64,000 bases of DNA from NCBI RefSeq assembly GCF_037963865.1, contig NZ_CP150170.1, positions 2,170,001 through 2,234,000 on the forward strand. The letters are read 5' to 3'. The notes under the pieces were generated by a model. That model searched no databases. It saw only the letters and a program-made list of their open reading frames with translations, and had not been told where the DNA came from. Numbering within the stretch: the stretch's first letter is position 1; each line of letters starts with the position of its first letter. Source of the stretch: Paenibacillus sp. FSL R10-2734. GTDB lineage: Bacteria > Bacillota > Bacilli > Paenibacillales > Paenibacillaceae. The translations under genes were made by a program, and so were the position numbers. Shown here piece by piece: positions 57,448 to 64,000 of this stretch.

Positions 57448-58765
57448 GGATCAAAGTGTGCCATATCCTGATTTTGATAGCATGTGGGAGAGAATTGAAC
57501 ATGATACAACAGCGTCCGTTCACGCTCGGATGAGCAGTGGCAGCCAGAACCGGGGGAGAAACTGGAGCAAAATAGCTGCTGTCGCTTCGGTATCAGTGCT
57601 TTTAGCGGCGGCGCCGGTTTATGCGGCAGTTCATTATAATTGGGATTCAATGCTCCGTGAAAAAGGTGGCGTTCAAGCCGCACTGGCGCAAAACCTCGGA
57701 CAAAAACTAGATCAATCGGTGACGAAGGACGGAGTAACGTTAAAGCTACATACAGCCATCGTGGATGAGAATCGAACGATCATCTTATTCACATTGGATG
57801 TTGGACAACGACAGGACTCTGAAACTTGGCGTGTGAATGAGATGACCCTGAAAGGTACTGAGGGGAAGAGCAGTTCTGGATCGTACAACTATCTGAACTG
57901 GGACGAGAAAAATCAAATTTATAACGGTTATTTCGAAAGTGAATGGACACCGAAGCAGGGCACAGTGAATGTTCAGCTTGTTACGGATACTATCCAGGCT
58001 TATAGTGTACAATCATTGGATTTGCCACTGGATATCCACTCGACGGAGACACAGAGCTTCCCTATAGGGCAGGAAGGGATGCGCAGCATAGAGGTGAAGC
58101 CGTTTACCCAAGGTCAAGAGAAAATGTTAATCTCTTCAGCGATCATTTTTGATCAGCCAGAAGCAAAAGAATGGGCCTATCCAAATATAGTAGGTTACAA
58201 AAACGGAACGCTCATAAATTCGCTAAATGGCTCTACATTTGGTCAACCGGGAGCGAAGGGGGAATATACCACACAGCAATATTTTAAGGCGGAGGATGTT
58301 TCCAGTGGAAAGCTGACCTATAAGCTGCAATATATGAAAAAAGAACAAGATGTAGAGGGACCACTGGCATTCGATCTTCAATTAAGCAAATAGCAGATGG
58401 AGAGCGGGACGATAAAAACCAGTCTAAATCAGCCGCTCGAGGTAGGCGAAACTGATCACACGCTGGAGAATATGGTTGTGTCGCCTACGCAAATTCGAGT
58501 CACAGTTAGAAGTAAAGATATAGACAACACTTTCCCTTATAAAAAGTATGCTCTTGAAGTAGCAGGCAAGACGCTTGAGGGGAATTTATGGAGATCCCCA
58601 GAAGGTGAGCCGGAGCTGACAGTGCTTCGATTCGAACGGCCAGTTGACCTTGAAATTACGAAAGAGACTCCGATTACCTTTGTAGCTAAATATAAGGTGA
58701 CTCAGCATGGCAGCTATAAAATCACCAATAATAAAGATGACAAAATACCGCTTCATCCAATCTAA
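57407..58765 (+). pseudogene. DUF4179/DUF5643 anti-sigma-like gene split by an in-frame TAG
   Basis: ATG 57407 (MRKLENMLEHRL) follows AAGGAGGG. Residues 1-328 contain the cytoplasmic anti-sigma part, a membrane segment near 57-74 (KIAAVASVSVLLAAAPVYA) and the DUF4179 outer domain. At 58391-58393 an amber codon follows ...LQLSK; the same frame then continues CAG-ATG and encodes 122 residues of DUF5643-like sequence (ITVRSKDIDNTFPYKKYALEVAGKTLE) to 58765. The full protein would be about 452 residues, so the gene is normally one unit. The downstream part lacks a ribosome site. Truncation, readthrough or a sequence error are all possible; the first 328 residues could still work. Confidence 0.8.
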
Positions 58766-59636
58766 GTGTATTGCGTTCACAAAGGATATGACGGAGAAAG
58801 AGAAAACATTATTCCTACGTCTAACGAAAAAATACAATATCAGCCCAGAGAATTTCCCCGCGTTGTTACATGTAGAAGTTCGATATTCTGATTTTATTCA
58901 GACCCCAAAGCAATTGTGGCAGTTATGGGTATTTGATGACATTATTAGTCAGTGGGATTACTTCATCCAGAAAAACAAAGATCCGAAGGTTTGGTTAGAT
59001 AATACTAAAAATAGATTTATGAAACTTAAGGAAAACGGGTTTCTTCGTATAAAATCTAATTCTAATGAGCGCGCGAACTACATTTTTACACTTTATAATT
59101 TTATTGAGCGATTGAATGAGTGCGGTGTCTTAGAGAATTTAGGGAGTACGACTGTGAAATATCAACGTATTCGCGCCAATCATCTGCCCTTACTAAATTC
59201 TCATAGAGAAAATATACTTCTTAAGATGTATCTAGAGGGGTATCAACATGAGAGTATAGCTATGATCGGACAACAGTTTATGGAAACCATGTGGACTGTC
59301 CAGGATAAATGTACTAAAGTTCTATCACATGATATTGCTAGGTCGCCAAACGTCCTAACAGTAGCTAGGAGCGAGGTCAGCGCAACCATTAAACACGGTG
59401 AAAAAGATGATGGAACTAGGCTCATAACTGATAAGGTTGTAATTCTGAAGATCATTGATGAAGTTCGTGTCATGTCAAAGGTGAGGGAACTGCCACTAAA
59501 CATCATCTTCATGTTTGAGAACAAGTGCCGTAGTATTATACGTTCATATCTCCTGTATGAGCGCATGACAGAATCTGATTTCATTTACCTAAGTGAGGTA
59601 CTAAGTGAAGCGAAAAAACATTTAAATCTTAGCTAA
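58707..59636 (+). CDS. Hypothetical 309-aa protein
   Basis: ATG 58707 lies six bases after AAGGTGA and overlaps the end of the DUF5643-like frame by 59 bp. The product is basic and predicted helical (FLRLTKKYNISPENFPALLHVEVRYSDFIQTPKQLWQLWVFDDIISQWDYFIQ), without signal peptide or membrane segment. The C-terminal half (LLKMYLEGYQHESIAMIGQQFMETMWTVQDKC ... DEVRVMSKVRELPLNIIFMFENKCR) is also helical. No family recognised. Codon use looks more AT-rich than the housekeeping genes, so it may be acquired. Confidence 0.55.
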   Translation: MAAIKSPIIKMTKYRFIQSKCIAFTKDMTEKEKTLFLRLTKKYNISPENFPALLHVEVRYSDFIQTPKQLWQLWVFDDIISQWDYFIQKNKDPKVWLDNTKNRFMKLKENGFLRIKSNSNERANYIFTLYNFIERLNECGVLENLGSTTVKYQRIRANHLPLLNSHRENILLKMYLEGYQHESIAMIGQQFMETMWTVQDKCTKVLSHDIARSPNVLTVARSEVSATIKHGEKDDGTRLITDKVVILKIIDEVRVMSKVRELPLNIIFMFENKCRSIIRSYLLYERMTESDFIYLSEVLSEAKKHLNLS

Positions 59637-59931
59637 ATAATTTAGATTCGATGCGTTAGAAATCAAAAAGTATTTTTTAATGAAATCATACAATGGGTAG
59701 CATAAAATAACCGTTTAAAATCACTTCATTCGCTTTCGACTGTTAGAAGAAAATATTGATTTAGATTGAAAATAAATTTATAGACTTAGAAAATAAATCA
59801 CTAGACTGACGAGGGTATTAAACTGAACGGGCAGGATAAGGCAATAACTTCGGTTAGGAAAAGACAGGAACTTAGACATTCTACTACGAAATAATAATTC
59901 GATTCATATCACTTTCAGAGGAGCAATCATC

Positions 59932-60303
59932 TTGGGTTATATCATGGAATTAAGACGGCTTATAGGCACACCCCCATAATCATGGCTGGTGCATGTGTGT
60001 TATTAACCGATGATAAAAATTGTTTATTATTACAAAGTAGAACCAACAATGGTTTGTGGGGGTTACCTGGCGGCTCATTAGAACCAGGAGAGAGCCTCCC
60101 AGATGTAGCTAAGAGAGAACTATTTGAGGAGACAGGTTGTGACCGCTTATCTATGCAATGATTATATCGGCACTTTAGAAAAGGATGGAGAAGAAGTGAT
60201 GGAATTACGCTTTTTTGATTCTAGGGAAATTCCATCTGAAATCAGTCCACCCGATTTGCCAATCATCAAGCAATACCTGTTAAACTCTAACGGGGCACTA
60301 TAA
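59932..60303 (+). pseudogene. Decayed NUDIX hydrolase gene
   Basis: Opens at ATG 59944 (or TTG 59932), reads MELRRLIGT, shifts by one base in a C-run at 59971-59975, then encodes AGACVLLTDDKNCLLLQSRTNNGLWGLPGGSLEPGESLPDVAKRELFEETG with an intact Nudix box. A second shift and internal deletion follow near 60150, after which YLCNDYIGTLEKDGEEVMELRFFDSREIPSEI continues in another frame to TAA 60301-60303. About 60 residues of the normal middle are missing. The 300 bp before it (59637-59931) are AT-rich and contain no recognised gene. Confidence 0.85.
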
Positions 60304-60549
60304 CATGCCAATAATAGAAAGAAATGAAGGCAGTGTAATTGTCTGAAGAAAATAAAGTATTAGACTGTCGTGGCATCATCAATCTCTAGAGGGCAGGATA
60401 ATCCCATTATGTTACAATTATTGGGTGAGAGACCTATGATAAAAAATCTGTGAAATGCGATTAACTCTGAAAGTCTTCCTAGTTTCCGATCGGTAATGCT
60501 ATTGCCTGCTCCCACTTCCTGTCGTAATCTTATAGCGGGAGGTGGAATC

Positions 60550-61005
60550 GTGTTACTACATATCCGCAGCGGCGAGACATACCCTATTTCGTTCCTAGCG
60601 CTGCAACCATATGATATAAAGGATCAAATGCATGATTGGGAAGAAAACTTTGACTGGTCAGTTTATTTTGGCCAGCGTGGCATCGAAGTATATAAGATGG
60701 TTATACGTGGCAATGATGTAATACAAGGGGCCATAGCTCTTGAGCGTAAAGAGGATCATATTTGGGTACATCTTATTGAGAGTGTCCCAAGCGAGCGCAA
60801 GGAGCTCGATTTGATCGGTGAGCATCTGATCGCCTTTGCATGCAAGCGAAGCATGGAGCTTGGATTTGAAGGTGTTGTTGCTTTCCACTCAAAGGAGAAA
60901 CAGCGCCTTATGCAATATTACGTGCATGTCATTGGAGCATCGTACATTGGCGGTGGCCTTATGGTTATCGATGAACCTGTCGCAGAACGCTTGGTTATGC
61001 TATAA
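60550..61005 (+). CDS. GNAT-like acetyltransferase fold protein
   Basis: 151 residues from GTG 60550 (MLLHIRSGETYPISF), after GGGAGGTGG; the frame is open to 60496. GNAT-like features: strand VIQGAIALERKEDHIWVHLIESVP, helix RKELDLIGEHLIAFACKRSMELGFEGVVAFHSKEK and a final AERLVML. The classical acetyl-CoA-binding R/Q-x2-G-x-G/A loop is not clearly present, so activity is uncertain. It is followed after 22 bp by a 53-aa gene, suggesting a two-gene unit. Confidence 0.65.
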   Translation: MLLHIRSGETYPISFLALQPYDIKDQMHDWEENFDWSVYFGQRGIEVYKMVIRGNDVIQGAIALERKEDHIWVHLIESVPSERKELDLIGEHLIAFACKRSMELGFEGVVAFHSKEKQRLMQYYVHVIGASYIGGGLMVIDEPVAERLVML

Positions 61006-61027
61006 TTATCCTAAGAGGTGATTGATC

Positions 61028-61189
61028 ATGAAGAAGAAAATGAGTCTTGATGATGCTGCTCGTCTATATGCACACGGTCATTACGTTGAGCAATCGATGC
61101 CCGGCGCCAATCCCGAACGTGACAAGATGGTCAGCGATGCTATAGCTAAATTGAAGCAGGATCGACCTGCTACCAAGGTTCGCCAATAA
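61028..61189 (+). CDS. Small 53-aa partner of the GNAT-like gene
   Basis: ATG 61028 follows CCTAAGAGGTGATT. The peptide (MSLDDAARLYAHGHYVEQS, then PERDKMVSDAIAKLKQDRPA) is helical and mixed-charge. It lies 22 bp after the GNAT-like gene and before a terminator. The pair could be a toxin-antitoxin-like or enzyme/adaptor unit, but order and sequence do not match known TacAT pairs. Confidence 0.6.
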   Translation: MKKKMSLDDAARLYAHGHYVEQSMPGANPERDKMVSDAIAKLKQDRPATKVRQ

Positions 61190-61203
61190 GGCGAGCCTTT
61201 TTT
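61175..61203 (+). terminator. Terminator after the 53-aa gene
   Basis: AAGGTTCGCC / GGCGAGCCTT with loop AATAA, then TTTT; the left arm overlaps the gene's 3' end. Confidence 0.9.
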
Positions 61204-61245
61204 ATTATGGCTTTAGCCAGTTGAGCGCGTGAAACGCGGGAAACA

Positions 61246-61960
61246 AAAAAACCACCCGCTATGCGGGTGGGGGGACCGAGGGTTTGACCACTAAGACCAT
61301 TCCGATAGAATTGAGATGTTCAGGCTCAAAGGAAAGGAATGGTCAAAGATGGCAAATAAGAGCTATAGCCTAGCTCACACGAAGTGGATGTGCAAATACC
61401 ATATCGTATTCACCCCGAAGTATAGACGCAAAGAAATCTATAATCAAGTGAGGAAAGATCTAATCGAAATTTTCAGACGTCTATGTAAGTACAAGGGAGT
61501 TGAAATTCTAGAAGGTCACATGATGCCGGATCATGTTCACATGTTGGTAGCGATCCCACCGAAAATAGCGGTGTCAACGTTCATGGGATATCTAAAGGGG
61601 AAAAGTTCGCCAATGATATTTGAGAAGCACGCAGGGCTCAAATATAAATACGGGAATCGAAAATTTTGGGCAGAAGGGTACTATATAAGTACTGTAGGTC
61701 TGAATGAGGCGACCGTAGCAAAATATATTCATGAACAAGAAGCACATGACCAGGCAATAGATAAATTGAGTGTAAAAGAATACGAAGATCCATTTAGTGA
61801 TAAAAGGAACAAAAAGAAATAAGCCCGTTTAACGGGTAAGTGAAAATGACAAATAACACTGAGCCTGAACAGAATTACTGTCAGGCTAGCGTCTTTAGGC
61901 GCAGTTTGGCAACAAGGGGTTATACCCCAAGAGCAAACCACCCGTTGGACGGGTGGTCCT
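61246..61960 (+). mobile_element. IS200-type insertion sequence (tnpA only)
   Basis: Matching hairpins CCACCCG-N5-CGGGTGG occur at the left (61252-61270) and right (61938-61956) ends, as expected for subterminal structures bound by the HUH transposase TnpA. An inner CCCGTTTAACGGG (61824-61836) lies after the gene. No tnpB/IscB-like gene is included. About 715 bp, typical of IS200. Confidence 0.88.
61349..61822 (+). CDS. tnpA: IS200/IS605-family transposase TnpA (HUH enzyme)
   Basis: 157 residues from ATG 61349 (MANKSYSLAHTKW). HUH motif: GHMMPDHVHMLV (two His around a hydrophobic residue). The nucleophile Tyr is in EGYYISTVG. Substrate-binding helix: WMCKYHIVFTPKYRRKEIY. It makes single-stranded transposition at TTAC/TTGAC-type targets. 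Frame intact. Confidence 0.97.
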   Translation: MANKSYSLAHTKWMCKYHIVFTPKYRRKEIYNQVRKDLIEIFRRLCKYKGVEILEGHMMPDHVHMLVAIPPKIAVSTFMGYLKGKSSPMIFEKHAGLKYKYGNRKFWAEGYYISTVGLNEATVAKYIHEQEAHDQAIDKLSVKEYEDPFSDKRNKKK

Positions 61961-61980
61961 GATTGAAGGTGAATCATGGA

Positions 61981-62296
61981 GTAACCTGATACTTATATAA
62001 GCAATTTATGCAATTTATATATCGTGGCGGTAGTCTAGGACTTTATTTTCTCGTCCAAGGCTGCCGCTTTCTTTATTATTGGGGCTAGTTAATACTTATT
62101 TTGTAAATCTGATTGGTACAAAATCTGACTAATCCTTTACTTTCTTCTGACGTTCGTTACGTTATTGAGTAGATTATTCTAAAATGATGTTTTATTGACA
62201 CGTATTATTTTTCAAGAGTAGATAAATATCGTGTATGATTGAACATACGACACTTACGTTCATTTACATGAACTTTTGAAAGGTGATATTACTTAA
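61981..62296. other. Intergenic stretch before the CBASS-side genes
   Basis: Holds one large terminator-like hairpin (GTGGCGGTAGTC-TAGGAC / GTCC-AAGGCTGCCGC, 62025-62067, then TTTCTTTATT) and an AT-rich region with a possible promoter TTGACA-like ATTGACACG (62193) and TATGAT (62234). No gene seen. Confidence 0.5.
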
Positions 62297-62722
62297 ATGT
62301 TCAGAAAGAAAAAACCTATTTACACAAAAAAATGGTTCTGGATCACAATTTTATTTTTAGTTATACTCGGGAAAATCGTAAATATCGATTCTGATCCTCA
62401 AAAAGAAGTTGCATCCAAAATCGCAAAGGATTCGAGTGAGAACGTAACAGAAACTACGGGAATTATTGATGATTCCAGAATACAAGAATCCGACAATACA
62501 AGTAACCAAACAGAGTCTGTTAGAAGTCCTGCTTCAAAACAAGACGTAAAACAAAAATCATTGGGAGATTTGTTAAAGTCAAATAACAATAAGCTCGGTG
62601 ATTCATTATCAAATTTCACTTCGTACTATGGACAGAATTATAAATCAAATAATGGTTTCCCAATGTATGGTGATTTTGATTTAGTTCTTAGTGAAAGCAT
62701 GAATGTAGTACAAGGAGTTTAA
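62297..62722 (+). CDS. Hypothetical membrane-anchored protein (141 aa)
   Basis: ATG 62297 after GAAAGGTGATATT. Short basic N terminus (MFRKKKPIYTKKW), one membrane segment (about 14-30, FWITILFLVILGKIVNI), then a Ser/Asn/Asp-rich extracellular stretch and a small C-terminal segment (FDLVLSESMNVVQGV). Not recognised. It ends four bases before the SAVED gene, so it may be the first gene of the CBASS-like operon, possibly a membrane effector, but it is too short to be sure. Confidence 0.5.
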   Translation: MFRKKKPIYTKKWFWITILFLVILGKIVNIDSDPQKEVASKIAKDSSENVTETTGIIDDSRIQESDNTSNQTESVRSPASKQDVKQKSLGDLLKSNNNKLGDSLSNFTSYYGQNYKSNNGFPMYGDFDLVLSESMNVVQGV

Positions 62723-62726
62723 TGAT

Positions 62727-63590
62727 TTGATAGTAAGTTGTGCAAGTAAGGGCAGTAAGCGCTTTAATAAAGATTCTCTTTTGAGGCTTTGTCGTACAGA
62801 ACGATTGTATACAGGCCAACCGCTATTATATAAAGATGATGTCCCTGTAGGAATTCGCAGTTTTCTTTCGTATACGGAAACTCTGGAGGAAGAAACAAAC
62901 CATCTGTTATGTCTTAGTGAACATTTCGATGGACGATTGCTTAAATCAGATAAAAGTTGGAATGGGGATATTTACGGTAGATTAGTAGAGTTCTCAAAAC
63001 AAATCTTTTCTGCGGGTAATGCATATCTCATTCAATTCAATACACATCTTTCTATAACATTTGCTGCAGGTTTAATTCTTAATCCAAAATCAGGTGTCAA
63101 GGCGTTTCCTATTCAGCGTGGAGATGGATTGATTGCTTGGATTCCGGACATACATCGTGAAATAACACCAACTTATCCAATGTTCAATGAGCAGTACACA
63201 GATAACTCTCTGATTGAAGGTGATACAGTTGTTGCTATCAGCATAACTCGGAATGTTAAATCTCATGTTGAGTGGTACATTGATGAGAATAAATTAACGC
63301 TAAAATCGTCTTATCATTTTTACTTACCGTCAGAAGGGACTAAGGCAATTCAAGATGGTACACATGCTTGGTTATTAGCAGAACAGGTAATCCGGACTTT
63401 AGATAGACGTAATCCGAAACAGAGAAAAGGTAAGGTTCATTTTTTCATTGCTGCTCCAGGTGGTTTTGTTTTCTTTCTTGCTCAACAGGCTGCAAATATC
63501 CCTGAGATCATTTTATACGAACATAACTTCACTGGGGATGGATCATATTCCCCTTCACTTATGCTACCAGTCTCGGAGGTGTTATTATGA
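62727..63590 (+). CDS. SAVED-domain protein of a CBASS-like system
   Basis: 287 residues, TTG start after AAGGAG (62712-62717). The C-terminal half matches SAVED cyclic-oligonucleotide sensors: AISITRNVKSHVEWYIDE, DGTHAWLLAEQVIRTLDRRNPKQRKGKVHFFIAAPGGFVFFLAQQAANIPEIILYEHNFTGDGSYSPSLMLP, the IAAPxxFxFFLxQ and LYE-x2-F motifs being diagnostic. The N-terminal 90 residues (CASKGSKRFNKDSLLRLCRTE) match no known effector that I recognise, so it may be a SAVED protein without a nuclease, or with a novel N-terminal domain. The stop overlaps the cyclase start by four bases. Confidence 0.8.
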   Translation: MIVSCASKGSKRFNKDSLLRLCRTERLYTGQPLLYKDDVPVGIRSFLSYTETLEEETNHLLCLSEHFDGRLLKSDKSWNGDIYGRLVEFSKQIFSAGNAYLIQFNTHLSITFAAGLILNPKSGVKAFPIQRGDGLIAWIPDIHREITPTYPMFNEQYTDNSLIEGDTVVAISITRNVKSHVEWYIDENKLTLKSSYHFYLPSEGTKAIQDGTHAWLLAEQVIRTLDRRNPKQRKGKVHFFIAAPGGFVFFLAQQAANIPEIILYEHNFTGDGSYSPSLMLPVSEVLL

Positions 63591-64000
63591 ATATTCCTAC
63601 TTATTTTTCCAGATTTCTTAAAGAAATTCGATTAACTGAAAATCAAGTCAATGATTTAATCAAAGGACATACTACGTTAAGAAAAAGATTAAATGAAGAC
63701 GAAGATATGTCTAAAATTATTGTAAGTACGTTCCTGCAAGGAAGTTATCGGAGATCTACAGCTGTTCGTCCAAAGGGAGATAGTCGTTCGGATGTAGCTG
63801 TAATTGTGGTGACTAAATTAAGTATGGAAGAATATAGTAATCCAGAAGATGCTATCAATGTATTAAAACCATTTATGGAAAAACATTACGCAGGAAAATA
63901 TCAAATTCAAGGTCGTTCTATTGGAATATCTTTAAGTTATGTAGACTTAGATGTAGTCATAACAGCTGCACCCTCCGAGAGTGAGGAAGGTATTTTGGAG
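63587..64000 (+). CDS. CD-NTase (SMODS) nucleotidyltransferase, cut by the window edge
   Basis: First 138 codons only; ATG 63587 after TCGGAGGTG with ATGA overlap to the SAVED gene. N-terminal CD-NTase features: FLKEIRLTENQVNDLIKGHTTLRKRL, STFLQGSYRRSTAVRPKGDSRSDVAVIVVTKLS and GRSIGISLSYVDLDVVITAAPSESEEGI. The G-S motif is present, but the expected D-x-D after it reads S-D-V-A (codons GAT GTA GCT), so the second acidic metal ligand is Ala. A later Asp is in YVDLDVV. If real, this CD-NTase is expected to be inactive or altered; alternatively a sequencing error or a decayed copy. Confidence 0.85.
   Translation, partial: MNIPTYFSRFLKEIRLTENQVNDLIKGHTTLRKRLNEDEDMSKIIVSTFLQGSYRRSTAVRPKGDSRSDVAVIVVTKLSMEEYSNPEDAINVLKPFMEKHYAGKYQIQGRSIGISLSYVDLDVVITAAPSESEEGILE

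Overview
The window looks like a chromosome segment of a spore-forming Firmicute, most likely Paenibacillus. The basis is the conserved gene order holA - rpsT - gpr - spoIIP - yqxA-like - lepA - hemW - hrcA - grpE - dnaK - dnaJ, sporulation genes gpr and spoIIP, SLH-anchored giant exoproteins, a YesMN-type two-component system next to a sugar ABC transporter, and many palindromic intergenic repeats. No rRNA or tRNA gene was recognised. The species assignment is inference from gene content; no database was searched.

Layout. 1-1.4 kb: divergent kdgK (cut by the window edge) and eda (KDG/KDPG catabolism) around a 24-bp palindrome. 1.6-4 kb: a small hypothetical gene and an ECF sigma/anti-sigma pair with a candidate autoregulated promoter. 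4.2-15.6 kb: the conserved holA...lepA block, interrupted between holA and rpsT by a 1284-residue SLH phosphoesterase. 15.7-23.8 kb: a carbohydrate-sensing and uptake operon (histidine kinase, AraC-type regulator, binding lipoprotein, two permeases, FAD oxidoreductase) inserted between lepA and hemW. 24-25.8 kb: hemW and a GNAT acetyltransferase.

25.6-41.5 kb: an integrated mobile island with a 15,685-bp repeat-to-repeat unit, inserted between the GNAT gene and the hrcA heat-shock operon. It is bounded by a 143-bp direct repeat (3 mismatches, last 98 bp identical) covering the GNAT 3' end, a palindrome and the hrcA sigma-A promoter. The right copy still feeds the CIRCE operator and hrcA; the left copy points at the island's tyrosine integrase without CIRCE. 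Cargo: an HTH / Ntn-hydrolase-like / phage-tail-like operon, HNH proteins, a Rep-like protein followed by iteron-like repeats, an Abi_C (HEPN-like) protein with a membrane-anchored Mrr-type nuclease, a DUF6979-like / HNH / NTP-pyrophosphohydrolase / membrane-protein run, a coupled DUF3800 / six-TM pair, a serine recombinase, an XRE regulator and a lipoprotein. Several of these resemble anti-phage functions, and the two uncharacterised operons are the best candidates for an undescribed system.

41.5-46.6 kb: hrcA-grpE-dnaK-dnaJ. 46.6-47.8 kb: four 211-bp tandem repeats. 47.9-52.4 kb: a 1497-residue SLH subtilase. 52.6-64 kb: a variable region with small hypotheticals, an IS110/IS1111-type element with a possible bridge-RNA region, a PAS/MCP protein, a second ECF sigma factor with an anti-sigma gene split by an in-frame amber codon, a decayed NUDIX gene, a GNAT-like/small-protein pair, an IS200-type element, and at the right edge a CBASS-like pair (SAVED protein plus CD-NTase) in which the expected second catalytic Asp of the cyclase reads as Ala.
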